64,000 nt of DNA from Aspidapion aeneum (lineage: Eukaryota > Arthropoda > Insecta > Coleoptera > Brentidae), in NCBI GenBank assembly GCA_963576565.1, contig OY755039.1, positions 85,867,289 through 85,931,288 of the forward strand, given 5' to 3'. The translations under genes were made by a program, and so were the position numbers. The notes beneath the pieces are model-generated. The model was not told where the DNA came from, ran no database searches, and was given only the letters and a program-made list of their open reading frames with translations. Shown one piece after another: positions 1 through 10,726 of this stretch. The first letter of the stretch is position 1; each line of letters starts with the position of its first letter.

Positions 1-988
1 TAAGCCATTCTTGAAGAGCAGATTTAAATATTTTAAACGATGGTTGACTTTTTATTTCTGACGGGACATTATTAAAAACCCTGGGGCCGACAAAAGTGTA
101 ACAACGCTGTCCTATTGTTTTCTTCATTTTTGGAATTATTAGCTGGTTTCGTTGCCTGGTATTGCTATTTCCTGTAGCTTTATTTTCCTTTTTAAAAAAG
201 AAAAAAGCCAATTGTTTATAAAAATGTTGTCTTATGTCTAAGATTTTATGTTCAGAAAATAAAAGGTCTGAAGAATAGATTTTGGGTTTGTTGAAAATAA
301 CTTTCAACATCCATTTTTGAGTAACTTCTGTTTTTGACATTTGTTCCTTCAAAACCCCTCCCCAAGCAACAATACCGTAGGTGAGGTGTGGTATTACCAG
401 AGTTTTGTATAAAATGTCAAGTATTTTTTGCGAAACAATGTTTTTATAGAATTTAAATTTAAAAACTAAATTTAAAATCTTTCTGTTAATAAAATTAAGA
501 TGAATTTCCCATTTTAAGTGAGAATCAAATATGACACCAAGGTATTTGTTTTCCTTAGTAGATTTTATTTTAAAGTCTCTTGTTATGCATAGCTCATTAT
601 ATAAGGGTAGATTTTTTTCGTATGATGTGAAAGGTAAAAATTTGGTTTTATCCCAGTTTAGTCTCAATTTTTTATAATTAAAAAAATTTGCAAAACTCTT
701 AAAGTCTGTCTCAACTTTTTGTTTTAAATCCTCCCAATCATCCACAGTATAGAAACCCACAGTATCGTCAGCAAAACATGCCACTTCCCCTGTAGATTTT
801 ATTTTAAAAAGATCGTTAATATATATAGTAAAGAGGAGAGGACCCAAAACAATACCCTGTGGCACTCCATACTTAACCTCCTGAAATGTACTTATTTGGG
901 AATCGATTTCAACGCACTGTTTTCTTTCGGAAAAATAGCTTTTCATTAAATTAAGCTCTTTGTTCTTAAAACCTATATTTTCACTACA
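1..988 (-). pseudogene. Jockey-like non-LTR retrotransposon reverse transcriptase, C-terminal part
   Basis: An open frame of about 329 codons runs on the minus strand from a TAA at 989-991 to the window edge with no internal stop. It holds the reverse-transcriptase block GVPQGIVLGPLLFTIYINDL, the catalytic box as FADDT (about 770-755), a thumb-like stretch ending near KYLGVIFDSHLKW, and a C-terminal tail with TYGIVAWGG. Order and motifs match the second half of jockey-type RTs, which copy their own mRNA at the target site. The upstream RT blocks and any endonuclease are absent, so the copy is 5'-truncated near 985. The 3' end lies outside the window. The open frame suggests a fairly young copy. 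The exact clade is inferred. Confidence 0.85.
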
Positions 989-1429
989 TTATAACTTTAA
1001 TTTTTACCACAAAAGTTTGTGTCATAGTAACATCTGATATAACAATGTAGAGAAAATACCTTACTACAACAACTTGAAAGGCGTAAATACTTTGATTTGT
1101 TTTTTTAGAGTCGATCTTTTAAAGTAGACACTACCTCCTGTTTCTAATTTAGAAACGTAGACTTTTTGCAGTCGCATCTTGGTGGCGCTCATTCTTAACC
1201 TTACTTTTGTGGCTCATTTTATAAATAAGTTTTTCATGGATTTCCAATCGATCTAGAAATGTTCAATGTGTACTTCATTTAGTTATAGCTATAACAAATA
1301 TTAAAGTCAAGAAAAAAAGAAAGAAAATATAGAAAAAAGTATTTAAATCGTTCTTTTTGTCACCACAGCATTTATTTTTAGGTAGACCATTTTCGCAATG
1401 AAGCATCACCAGTACCATGCACCACTTCT
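989..1429. other. Unassigned AT-rich stretch
   Basis: No open frame, repeat arm or known motif was recognised between the two minus-strand LINE fragments. Confidence 0.4.
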
Positions 1430-1854
1430 GTATTTTCTTACTTTTTATCCTAATTGAAATGGGTAATCTGTTTGTTTAAAGCCACTTTTTTAAGATTTTT
1501 AAATCATTTGAAAAATTTATTTTTATTTCATTAAATTTTTTCCTTTGTATATGAGTGTCGTATCATCTGCAAATAATCTAATATTTCCATTTAATTTTAG
1601 TTTTTCTATTAAATTCATGTATAATAAAACTAAAATTGGTTCAAGCACTGAACCTTGTGGTACACCACAGGTAATTTTTTAAAGTAAACTTTGATTTTTA
1701 TTTATTTTTTCAAATCGTTGTCGATCTTCCAAACAGCTCGTAAATTTAAATTTCTCCTGTTATATATTTTTTAAAATAAAATATTGTGATTGACAGTATC
1801 AAATGTAACACAAGGCAACCTTTTTACAAGCTTTTATTTAGCTTTAGATGTTCT

Positions 1855-1911
1855 GTCTAACTAACTATCTAACTAACTACCTAACTAACTACCTAACTAT
1901 CTATCAAATCT
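1855..1911. repeat. CTAA-type microsatellite
   Basis: A run of CTAA tetranucleotides interspersed with CTAT and CTAC steps, a degenerate tetranucleotide repeat at the edge of the insertion inside the LINE fragment. Confidence 0.8.
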
Positions 1912-1917
1912 TGTGAA

Positions 1918-2175
1918 GCGTTTTTGACACACTTTCCATTATCCGATTTGGATGAAATTTGGTACACACATAGTGGTCCGATGATAATACAACAATAATG
2001 AAAAAATGTCCTCCCATCCCTACCCGCCACCCCTTCCATAAAAAATGCGTTTTTGACACACTTCACTTCAAATAACTTTTATAAAATTTGGTATATGCAT
2101 AAAGTTCCGATGGCAATACAGCCCAAACAAAAAATATATTTCTACCTCTACCCCCACCCTCTCCTTCCCCCAATA
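1918..2175. repeat. Two diverged 129-bp tandem units
   Basis: The phrase gcgtttttgacacactt begins at 1918 and again at 2047, exactly 129 bp apart. Each is followed by an aaatttggta-type stretch, a ccgatgNNaataca-type stretch and then a C-rich block. The two units are clearly related but diverged. No stable protein frame is conserved across both. Confidence 0.65.
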
Positions 2176-2297
2176 GAAAAAAGTTTCCAAACAACTCACG
2201 ATCAGCGATTTCATTATAATCTAGAACAAACTCTTCTGTTCTGTTATTGAACAAATATTTTCATTTAATAGAGTAGATAGCTAAGACTAAAAAGTGC

Positions 2298-2772
2298 AAA
2301 ATAAATTTGTAAAATTTTTTTTATAAAGCTTTTATAAAATGCACTCAAAATTAAAAAATAATTTTCTAACATTCTAATATTATCATAATAATAAAAGCGA
2401 TGGCCGCAAATCAAAGCATAAGTCAATCTAAATTTGTGATCTAAACACTTAAAGAATATTCAACATAACAGGTCAGCAAAGATATGTTTGATGTGCCGCA
2501 ATGTTATGCCATTGCCATACCTATGTCAGAGAAATGCTGGGGTATCTTGGGTCGGGTTGGGTGGGTTTGGTACCTCTGCATTTTTCTGCTAGATTGATTC
2601 TTGCAAAAAGTAATATTTAATTGATACGGATATCTTATCGTGCTAACATCGTCAAAATTTCCATCAGTCGGCCATCGCTTTTATTATTATGATAATATTA
2701 GAATGTTATTTTTGAATTTTTAGTACATTTTATAAAAGCTTGTGACTTAAAAAAAAATTTTACCAATTTATT
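2298..2772. mobile_element. Foldback/MITE-like inverted repeat
   Basis: The stretch 2298-2405 reappears as an imperfect reverse complement at about 2668-2772. The shared core includes attctaatattatcataata followed by ataaaagcgatggcc. The arms are about 100 bp and the spacer about 260 bp. No coding potential is seen. The element sits in the gap that splits the LINE RT fragment. Superfamily and target duplication are unresolved. Confidence 0.65.
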
Positions 2773-3384
2773 GGTTGTTATTCATACTTAGATAACCATA
2801 TTGTCCCTCATATCAAATATTGTTTGATTCCATGAAATTTGATAATTTAAAAAAAAATTGGAAGAACGGAAACGGGTCTATAGTTGCTTGGATTATCTGA
2901 ACTTCCATTTTTAAAAATTGGTGTTACTTTTAAAATTTTATTTTTTTTTGGAAATTTTAATTTTTTAAATTTTATTAGAAATTAATATTTTGATATTGGA
3001 ATTAACTCACCTCTAAGTTTTTGAACAATTTTAACAGCTATGTCATCGTAACCACTAGATTTTTGGATTAAGATTATTAATAATTTCTGATATATCTTCG
3101 CCCAATGATTCTTCATCTAATACCATTGAATTTAAAAACTTGACTGTTGTCCGCGATGAGCTCATTGGTGCATTTACGAACGCACCCGTATTTTATGCTT
3201 CGTGGGTGTCTAAATATACTCAGAGAAAATTCTGGCATGTTTACTATAGAATAATCTATTCGTTCCACCTACTACATTAGCCTCGAGATGTAAACGGTTA
3301 CATAAAGAAGTTTTATACTTCTCAAGCAACGCAAACACGTGCGTAGCGCAAGGGAGGGGGGTGTAGTGGTTAAAACCCCCCAAT

Positions 3385-3397
3385 AAGTCAAATAATT
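3385..3397. repeat. 13-bp target-site duplication, left copy
   Basis: aagtcaaataatt occurs here and again at 4564-4576, flanking the LINE insertion exactly. Confidence 0.85.
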
Positions 3398-4563
3398 TTT
3401 TATTTATTTTTATTTGTCAAACACACTGTGTTTATTGTATTACAATCTAGTCAGTAAGACTAATTAGCAATTTTGTTTTAACTTAATTTACTAGAAAAGT
3501 CAGATTTAAACTTAGGGTTCACTCAACAGTTCTCCCCGCTTTGTTTAGTCTGTAACTCACAATTGTCTTGTGTTTATAGCATTATTTTGTTTTACTTAGT
3601 TTACTAGCTCAAACGGCTTCACTCTTTTTAGTCGTCGAACTAGCATAGTAGTCTATGGAGTCTATCTTCATGGCTTTTTGCGTACTTTTTTATAGTCTCT
3701 GCTACAGTTTCGATGTTTAGATCTCGATCAAGGTCACTATTTCGAACGTACCAAGGTGCATTTACAATGTTTCTTAATACTTTATTTTGAAATCTCTGTA
3801 CAACTAGAATGTTACTCTCTTTAGCACAACCCCATAGTTGAATACCATATGTGCATACTGGTTTCAGTATTTGTCTATAAAGCAGTAACTTATTATGAAT
3901 TGTTAAATTGGACTTCCTTTTCTATACCTTCTTCAATTTGGCATCAAGTGTCATACCTAGATATTTTGCCTGATTCGAATATGGTACTGGAATGTTGTTA
4001 ATTGTTATTTGTATGTGATTTATATTTTTGTTTGTAAAATCAACATGAATTGATTTGGTTTCATTTAATTTTATTCGCCACTTTGTGGTCCAACTTTGAA
4101 CTTTGGTGACTGCATCCTGAAGTTTTTCTATGCATTTTTCATTAGATTTTTCTACCGTCAATAAACCAGTATCATCGGCGAATGTTGCTAAGTGACAGTT
4201 TTCTGGCTTTGGGATATCACAAGTGAATAATAAGTATAGATAAGGGCCTAGTACGCTACCCTGGGGCACGCCTGCTTGAATTTCTCTTAAATTTAAGTAT
4301 GAGTCTTCCTGTTTTACTCTAAAATGTCTATCAGATATGTATGATTCCAAAATATCCGAATATTGTTTTGGCAGAAACCGTTTTAGTTTAAAATTAAGGC
4401 CTTCATGCCACACTTTGTCAAATGCTTGTGCTGCATCTAGAAAAACTGCAGAACAAACTTTTCCCTCTTCTAGTGCTTTTTCTATTATATTAGTAATTCT
4501 GTGTACTTGATCTATCGTGGAATGCTTGTCTCGAAAACCAAATTGATGAGACGGAATAATAAA
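3398..4563 (-). mobile_element. 5'-truncated jockey-like LINE insertion
   Basis: This 1,166-bp insertion is bounded by 13-bp direct repeats (3385-3397 and 4564-4576). On the minus strand its 3' end is an A-rich tail (aaataaaaataaataaaaa) next to the left duplication. The 5' end stops abruptly inside the RT domain, as expected of target-primed reverse transcription that aborted early. It contains the RT remnant annotated separately and a short 3' untranslated region at about 3398-3639. Confidence 0.88.
3640..4563 (-). pseudogene. Jockey-like reverse transcriptase fragment
   Basis: On the minus strand, reading starts in RT block 2 (SHQFGFRDKHSTIDQV) and continues through FLDAAQAFDKVWHEG, GVPQGSVLGPYLYLLFTCDI and the catalytic FADDT, to KYLGMTLDAKLKKV, where a stop at 3922 ends that frame. 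A second frame then carries the typical jockey C-terminus, with TYGIQLWGCAKESN and APWYVRNSDLDRDLNI, ending at a TAG at 3640-3642. One frameshift near 3925 therefore separates catalytic core and C-terminus. The endonuclease and the first RT blocks are missing through 5' truncation. It is a different family from the fragment at 1-988. Confidence 0.88.
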
Positions 4564-4576
4564 AAGTCAAATAATT
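4564..4576. repeat. 13-bp target-site duplication, right copy
   Basis: Direct repeat of 3385-3397, immediately beyond the truncated 5' end of the LINE. Confidence 0.85.
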
Positions 4577-4978
4577 GTGTGCATTATTAATAGACTTGTT
4601 CTAGAATCCCTGAATAAAATTTTTGATATATACATTTATACATTCAAACTTCCCCTTCCATTGAGTTGTTGGCCCGACGCTACTGAACGCAAAAGAGGCA
4701 AATCTAGGCATTTCTAGAGGAAAATGTAATTGACCATCGGAGCATAAGAACTGCAGATAAAAGCCGTGAAAAGAAAACGAAAAAATAGTAACGTTAAACT
4801 GGCTTGACAACATGACAAAAGGCAACACTGAATCAGATTCATTTATATGTGTTTTTCTGCTTTAAACACTTTTAAAGAAAAGAGGGGTTCTACAAAGTAA
4901 AAATAAATGGATCCTGACGGATCTGCTATTTCCTAGCTTATTAGCACACTTGAAGTGAATTCCACAGTAAACAGTTTT
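4577..4978. other. No recognised feature
   Basis: This stretch contains a 75-codon minus-strand frame (4601-4828) with no recognisable domain and unsupported by context. Nothing else was seen. Confidence 0.4.
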
Positions 4979-5093
4979 TACCTTCCTAGCTCTCGCCGCA
5001 ATGGCTAGAGAAGGTATTAGTTTCCAGGATTTTTTTTTTTTTGAGATAACGCCGAAAATGTGTTATTTGGGTGTATTTTGACCTACATTAGCA

Positions 5094-6476
5094 GGGGATG
5101 ATACAATTCGCCACGGCCGATTCGCCGCGGGACAATTCGCCGCGGCCGATTCGCCGCGGGACAATTCGCCGCGGCCGATTCGCCGCGGGACATTTCGCCG
5201 CCGGCCGATTCGCCGCGGGGACAATTTGCCGCGAGATTTTTTGTTTTATGATATTACCATTGGCAATTGTTTAAACATTTTTATTTAGGTTGACTTCATA
5301 TAATATATTTGTTTATTAGTTTGGTTATAACTTTTTTCAAACTTTTCCAGCTAGGTATTTGGTGGTTGGTATACAATTCAACATTTTTTTTATTAAAAAA
5401 AGAAATAAAATGGCGGATCCAAAATGGCGGACTTTCCCATTTATGAACCAATATGCATCAAAATCGGAACTTTGGGGTGTTTCAGGTCGCTTATTATGAC
5501 TTAAACTTTTAAAAAATCAAAATGGCGGTTCCAAAATGTCGCATTTTCTAATTTATAAACCGATTTGCCTCAAACTTGAAACATCACGGCGCTTAAGGTA
5601 ACTCCATACAATTTTTGACTCAAAATGGCGGATTTGCTCATTTATGATCGAATATGCATAAAACTCGGAACTTAAAACTATCTGCATGGCGCATCAAAAA
5701 ATTAAAATAATGACAAAAATATTCAAAGCCCGTTTCTACCATTTTGGAACCGCCATTTTGACTTTTATAAATTTAGTTTAAAACCTGACCTGAAAGATGT
5801 TAAAATTCCGAGTTTGATGATTTTGAATCCGCCATATTCAGATTATTTAATTTGAGTCAAAAACTGTATTGTGTTACCTTAAGCGCGGCGATGTTTTAAG
5901 TAAGTTGGCGGCAAATCGATTTATAAATAAGAAATTGCGCCATTGTGGAACCGCCACTTTGATTTTTTTAAAGTTTAAGTTAGAAATTATAATCAACAAC
6001 CTGAAACACCCCAAAGTTCCAAATTTAGTGCATATTGGTTCATAAATGTAAAAGTCCGCCATTTTGGATCCGCCATTTTGATTTTTTAAAATTTTTAGCT
6101 TAAAATAATAATCAGCGACCTTATAGATCTCAAAGTTCCGAGTTTGATGCAAATCGGTTCATAAATGGGAAAATCCGCCATTTTGGAACCGCCGTTTTGA
6201 TTTTTTGAAAGTTTAAATTAGAAATAATAATTTTATTTATTTTTTTAATAAAAAAAATGTTGAATTGTATACTAACCGCCAAATACCTAGTTGGAAAAGT
6301 TGAAAAAAGTTATAAAGAAACAAATAAACAAATATATTTTATGAAGTCAAGCTAAATAAAAAAGTTTAAAACAATTGCCAATGGTAATATCATAAAACAA
6401 AAAATCTCGCGGCGAATTGTCCCCGCGGCGAATCGGCCGGCGGCGAATTGTCCCCGCGGCGAATTGTCCCCTACCC
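5094..6476. mobile_element. 1.38-kb GC-rich-ended foldback element
   Basis: Most of the 1,383 bp is an imperfect palindrome. The outer arms (about 5094-5410 and 6215-6476) carry repeats of a ~29-bp unit built on acaattcgccgcggccgatt, then an AT-rich inverted section. The inner part repeats ccgccattttggatccgcca-type stretches in both orientations around a centre near 5790. The ends align as ggggatgatacaattcgcc (left) and gggtaggggacaattcgcc (right, inverted), both 19 bp. Flanking 9-mers acattagca (5085-5093) and accttagca (6477-6485) fit a 9-bp duplication with one mismatch. R1 copy 2 shows the region without the insert. No transposase is present. A 9-bp duplication with tandem-repeat ends resembles FB/Mutator-type foldbacks, which is an inference. 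Confidence 0.8.
5106..5232. repeat. GC-rich ~29-bp tandem array in the left foldback arm
   Basis: About four copies of a unit combining gacaattcgccgcgg and ccgattcgccgcgg. The right arm carries only about two units in inverted orientation, so the arms are asymmetric. Confidence 0.8.
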
Positions 6477-6503
6477 ACCTTAGCAATATCGCCGCGATGT
6501 ATG

Positions 6504-6506
<3 letters not shown>

Positions 6507-6543
<37 letters not shown>
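6507..6543. repeat. GT microsatellite inside R1
   Basis: Dinucleotide GT/TG run. R1 copy 2 has a shorter version at about 20377-20388. Confidence 0.9.
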
Positions 6544-6544
<1 letters not shown>

Positions 6545-7199
6545 CTGTCCGTAACACGATAGCTCCTAAACCGCTGAACCGATTTGTATAAAATTTTCAG
6601 GAAAAACAGTGTTCGACACTCTAACGAGCTGATTAAATTTTGGTTAAAATACATTTATGTTAAAGACAGTTTTTTGACAATTAACAAAATGCTAACTTTT
6701 TAACGAAGAATCGCATCAATATGCGGTTTTCAGAATATAGTTGCTCAAAAACTTCGTAAAACTTTAGTTTCTGAGATGTTTACAAAAAACTGTTTTCAAG
6801 GCTGATATATAATCGCTTCAATTGAAGTGTGCTAATAAGCTAGCTAGGAAGGTATCAGATTCGTCAAGGATCCATTTATTTGTAAATACTTCAGAAACGA
6901 AAGCTTCTAAAAAGTTTTTGGTTGTAACACAAATTGTTGAAAAAAATGTGTTCTACTATACTTGAAAAACCGAAATCGGAAAATTGATTTTGACCAAAAT
7001 CTAATCAGCTCTTTACAGTGTCGAACAATTTTTTAAACGTAAAGTTTAGTACCCTTGAATAAAAACAAAAATTTTTTCGTGGCTAAGCGGGTATACAAAG
7101 ATTTTGTTTCTCTTGTGTTTTTCCGTGGGCAGCTCAAAAGCTGTACACCCACAGGGGTCCAACATCTAATGGACACCTATTAAGTGTTGACAGTTAACT

Positions 7200-7674
7200 G
7201 TACAAGGAAGAAAAGCAATAACTTTATTAAATGAAATAATTTGAGACCAAAGTATATCAAAACATAACAAAAAGCTTATATATAACACCATTGTAAAAAG
7301 AATTATTACATACGGCTCAGAAGTATGGCGAATCAATGATAGAACAGAAAAATGCTTTCCGCTACTCAACGAATAAGAGAAATTATGACAGTGGGTGAAC
7401 GTACTTTAGTGGATGATATAAGAACATAACAACTGGTGTGGTACGGACATGTACAAAGAATGAATGATGAAAGACTACCTAAACAAATACTACAATGGAA
7501 ACCAACTGGCCGAAGAAAACGAGGACGGCCAAGGAGAAGCTGGAGAGAAGGAATAGATAGTGCAATAAGAATAAGAGGCCTAGATGATGAATTATGGGCA
7601 AAAAACAGAAACGAGTGGAGATTGGGTATCGGAAGACGTAGAACGTTATGAAACCGATAAATATATATATATAT
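7200..7674 (+). mobile_element. 5'-truncated LINE 3' fragment with AT-repeat tail
   Basis: This 475-bp insertion is bounded by agttaact at 7192-7199 and 7675-7682. It begins abruptly inside an RT thumb region (VQGRKAITLLNE, then ITYGSEVW). It ends with the coding tail at 7436-7651 and an ATATAT tail directly before the duplication. The same family is at 28382-29279, where the tail is also a TA microsatellite. A stop (TAA within agaacataac) and frameshifts show decay. Confidence 0.82.
7436..7651 (+). pseudogene. C-terminal tail of a non-LTR retrotransposon RT protein
   Basis: The 71-codon frame carries [18 protein letters not shown], the basic [17 protein letters not shown] stretch and a final RRRTL. 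This C-terminus follows the RT domain in a common insect LINE group. It is nearly identical to the minus-strand frame 28470-28733, so both come from one family. It is not a stand-alone gene: the upstream RT part of the same insertion lies in other frames. Confidence 0.8.
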
Positions 7675-7705
7675 AGTTAACTATTTCGTCCTTCGACTCT
7701 TCAGT

Positions 7706-8673
7706 AGAGGTGTCAGACAGGGTGACACAATATCCTCTAAACTATTTAACCAGGCCCTAGAAGATGTTTTTAAAAACTGAGATTGGGAAGAAATAAACAT
7801 CAAAGTAAACAGACAATACTTAAACCATTTACGATATGCTGATGATATCGTCTTACAAAACAGATAAGAAAAAAGGACTGATAAAAATGTTGGAAGAACT
7901 GGATACGGCAGCTAAAAATCCAGGCTTGAGTGTGAACTACGCTAAAACTAAAATCAATAAAGATATCGCGATCAGAAGAAGAACCAAGAGAAAATAGAAC
8001 AAGTAGGGGAATATCATATACCTGAGATAAATTATTAAACTAAAGAAAGAAAAACAAACAGCTGATATCAAGAGTCGAGTTAGATTGGCTTCGGCAGCAT
8101 TTGATTAATTAAGCTACATATTTAACAATAAAAAATATCCTCAGTACCTCAAAACAAAATTTTATAACCAATGTATCCTTCCTGTACTTACCTATGAATC
8201 CCAGAGCTGGACACTTACAAAATTCAACGTGGATAAGGTAACAAAAGCTCAAAGGTCAATGGAAAGACAAATGTTACATGTAACGCGAACAGATAGAAAA
8301 AGGAATCAATGGAAAGACAAATGTTACATGTAACGCGAACAGATAGAAAAAGGAATCAATGAAAAAACAAATGTTCCATGTAACGCGAACAGATAGAAAA
8401 AGGAATTAATGGATAAGGAATAAAACAAAAGTATAGAATGTCAGAGGAGACGTAGCAAAGTTAAAATGGAAATTTGCCGGTCATATTATCACAGAGAAAG
8501 ACGATCGATGGAACAAATGTATTGTAAACTGGAGACCTTGAGAAAATAAAAGAAGTAGGGAAGGACCCCAAATGCCACAGGCAGGAACTAGATGAATGAA
8601 CTCCACGACAGACATGGAAGAGTGGAAGATATTGGAAGAGGCCTATGTCGAAAGATGGATCGAAGAAGGCTAA
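7706..8673 (+). pseudogene. RTE-like non-LTR retrotransposon RT, heavily decayed
   Basis: The sequence starts at GVRQGDTISSKLFNQALEDV (about 7710-7770) and continues with DWEEINIKVN, then LNHLRYADDIVLQN, the catalytic YADD box, at about 7822-7863. Later frames give LTYESQSWTL (about 8190-8220), repeated MERQMLHVTRTDR, and a C-terminal EEWKILEEAYVERW ending in TAA at 8671-8673. Order and wording match the RTE/BovB-type RT C-terminal half. Many stops and frameshifts are present. The 5' part is missing at the junction with R2. Confidence 0.75.
8257..8406 (+). repeat. Perfect-period 50-bp tandem triplication
   Basis: Units start at 8257, 8307 and 8357, each beginning caatgNaaaNacaaatgtt. The third has a few substitutions. 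The array lies within the RTE-like coding sequence and repeats the peptide around RQMLHVTRTDRKR. A period of 50 is not a multiple of three, so it also breaks the frame. Confidence 0.92.
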
Positions 8674-9556
8674 ATAGATATAACAAAAATCTAACTAAAT
8701 ACTAAAAATATAGTACAGAGTACAGAACAGGCGCCTAATGTTTAAACATTATTCTTACACGTAATGAATGAAAATAAGTACAAATATTAATTGGTTTCAA
8801 ACTTTGTTATGTGTAGTTTAAGAGTACTTGTTATTAGTCTCTTTTGTGTTAAGCTTTAGTTATAAGTTATTGCAATTAGATAATTGTTTAGAAAAAATCA
8901 AATAAAAAGCAAATTTTTCTTTTCAATATTTTTTAATAAAATAAAGCTTTAGTTGTCTTAAAGGAAGCGTCAAATTGTCTTGATTCAATTTTTTTTGGTA
9001 GTTTGGGGTACGTGTCGAGCTTCTGTAGAGAGTAACTTTAAATAACTTTCCACAATGTGTCATTTGCAGCAGCTCTCAATAAAGCATTTCTCTCGATTGG
9101 ACACCACGCCTGCTCCCTTGGAAACAAACTTCCAAAAATAAGTTTATTATACTGGTCCCGCATGCAGACGTATCAGTTATTAAACTCACAGAAGACCACG
9201 GTTCGGTCCGCTTTGCAGACCAGAAGACTTTATCCCGTGCTAAGCTCTGAGAAGTATTACAGGCACCTTAAACTGTGCGGCCAAACATTTTTATTAGTTC
9301 TTAGGTTTGACATAGATGGCGCTCTTAACAAAATATTGATTTGCTTTTTGGAATCAATACTTAGGTTTTTACAAAAAGGGCCAAGATTTCCATACTAAGC
9401 AAGAAGGTTGCAGTTGTAAATTAGCATAACCAATTTGGATAATATATGCTAATTACAGTTACGACTTTCTTACAGAGTACTTAAAGACAAAATTAAAGAT
9501 TTAAAAAATCAAAGAACTTTAATTTTGCCTGTTTCTTGGTCCTTTTTATAGTCTGA
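8674..9556. other. No recognised feature; one unsupported 113-codon frame
   Basis: A plus-strand frame at 9057-9398 is open for 113 codons but begins with a non-ATG codon and shows no recognisable domain or repeat partner. I do not call it a gene. The rest is AT-rich and featureless to me. Confidence 0.35.
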
Positions 9557-9702
9557 TTTTCCTTTATGGTGTTTTTGACAACTTTGACTAATTTCATAGT
9601 GTCAGACTATTTATTGATAATAAATTATGGTTTTCATCATTGTTTCCAAAAGCAACCAATGCAACTGAACTGTAAAAGTTGTCAATGTCTCATAAAGGAA
9701 AT
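9557..9702. repeat. Small hairpin, MITE-like
   Basis: ttttcctttatggtgttttt at 9557 onward is answered by an inverted copy (aaaagttgtcaatgtctcat) at 9674-9702. The arms are about 28 bp with few mismatches and the loop about 90 bp. The target duplication was not resolved. Confidence 0.5.
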
Positions 9703-9880
9703 AAGTGACTAATTAATCCTTTTATCTAAACTTACTTAATTTTTTAAATAAAAGGAATACAAAAAGGATTGAAACTTGGTAAAAAAATTTATTAATACAA
9801 TTTACAAAATATACATGAATCTCAATGACACTTATTAATTAAGTAAGAGTATTTGTTATGTTAATAGTTAAATATTTTTA

Positions 9881-10125
9881 CACATATATCGCACCCTCAA
9901 AAAGTTCAAAAAATTAAATTGTTGGAAAATTACAAAAAACTTTTGCGGTTACCATAAGAAGCTGTGGTAACTTAAAACTTTAAATATATTTTTTTATTAT
10001 TTGTAATTTGAATTGTGACTTTCTATGATAATGTATCGATAGTGAGTGACAAACTGCAAAAAGTCAAAATCCTAAAATTAAAATGTTGAGATGTGTCACT
10101 TTTGTTCTGAGGGTGGGATATGTGT
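9881..10125. repeat. Short inverted-repeat element, possible MITE
   Basis: The end cacatatatcgcaccctca (9881-9899) is matched in inverse by gagggtgggatatgtgt (10109-10125). The interior is AT-rich and non-coding. Confidence 0.4.
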
Positions 10126-10726
10126 ATTATAAAAATCTTGCCAGTTCGGTAACCATAACAAAAATAAGGTTTGTTTATTTACCCTTTTAATTATATGTTT
10201 ATAGTGACTGGAAAAATTGTCAGCTATCTTTAGACGTTTTCGAAATGATGTGATTGTCCTGCTCTGGTTGGCTAATTTTTTACTCAGTTACCACTCTTCG
10301 ATAAAGCTTTTTGGCTTTTGATGTCAGCTGTTTCTCTCTAGTCAAATTTACTGAACTAAGAATTGAGGATTGTCGACGCTTTTTCAATTCTGAAAAAAAA
10401 TAAACATTACAGTAATAAAAAACAACACACCTTTGTAGATATTTTTTTTTATTATCAAATATTGTATGGATATTTTATATGAATCTCCCTTAAGGCACCA
10501 CCAAACCAGCAGTTCAGGGAAAATTGTTTTGTATTAAAATGTGGCAAAATTTAAATACTACTACTATCATTGGTACCTATTTTGGTGAGAATTACTTGCA
10601 TTTGGCTGCTTATTATTTGAGGGATTATTAAAGATTCATATTTTAGAGAATTCACTGAAACACAAATAAATATATATTTTTTTCTTTATTGATGTATTAT
10701 GCAACTTGTATCAAATATTCCTAATA
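10126..10726. other. No recognised feature
   Basis: AT-rich sequence. No coding frame, tandem repeat or inverted repeat was recognised. Confidence 0.4.

Larger units (their letters stand above)
1430..3235 (-). pseudogene. Decayed non-LTR retrotransposon RT, split by later insertions
   Basis: Reading the minus strand from 3235 downward, pieces of one RT appear in the expected order. First is a pre-RT region with NAPMSSSRTTVKFLNSMVL and NLNPKSSGYDDIAVKIVQ (about 3210-3010). Next is VTPIFKNGSSDNPSNYRPVS (about 2930-2870). After a gap come FDTVNH (about 1805), GVPQGSVLEPILVLLYMN (about 1673-1620) and FADDTTLIYKG (about 1580-1545). Last is a stretch resembling the thumb start (NDLKILKKWL, to about 1460). 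Stops and frameshifts are frequent. The gap at about 1843-2830 contains a tandem repeat and an inverted-repeat element, so the RT was interrupted after insertion. It looks older than the copy at 1-988. Confidence 0.7.
4979..6854. mobile_element. TIR repeat R1, copy 1 (interrupted by a foldback)
   Basis: The ends read taccttcctagct (4979-4991) and the inverse agctaggaaggta (6842-6854), forming terminal inverted repeats. Removing the foldback at 5094-6476 leaves about 490 bp, matching copy 2 (20240-27825 minus its insertion). Shared internal marks are gtccgtaacacgatagctcc, a GT microsatellite, and gttcgacact. No protein is encoded. It behaves like a non-autonomous DNA element (MITE). Confidence 0.7.
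7035..7705. repeat. Dispersed repeat R2, copy 1 (split by a LINE)
   Basis: The blocks 7035-7199 and 7683-7705 match, as reverse complement, the continuous stretch at about 17285-17475. Shared phrases include gtgttgacagttaact, ttcgtggctaa and tttccgtgggNagctc. The intervening 7200-7674 is a LINE insertion absent from the other copy. The nature of R2 is unknown. Confidence 0.65.

Noticed and set aside
4601..4828. 75-codon minus-strand frame
   Set aside because: No domain, and flanked by repeats.
9057..9398. 113-codon plus-strand frame
   Set aside because: Non-ATG start, no recognisable motif, no repeat partner or context.
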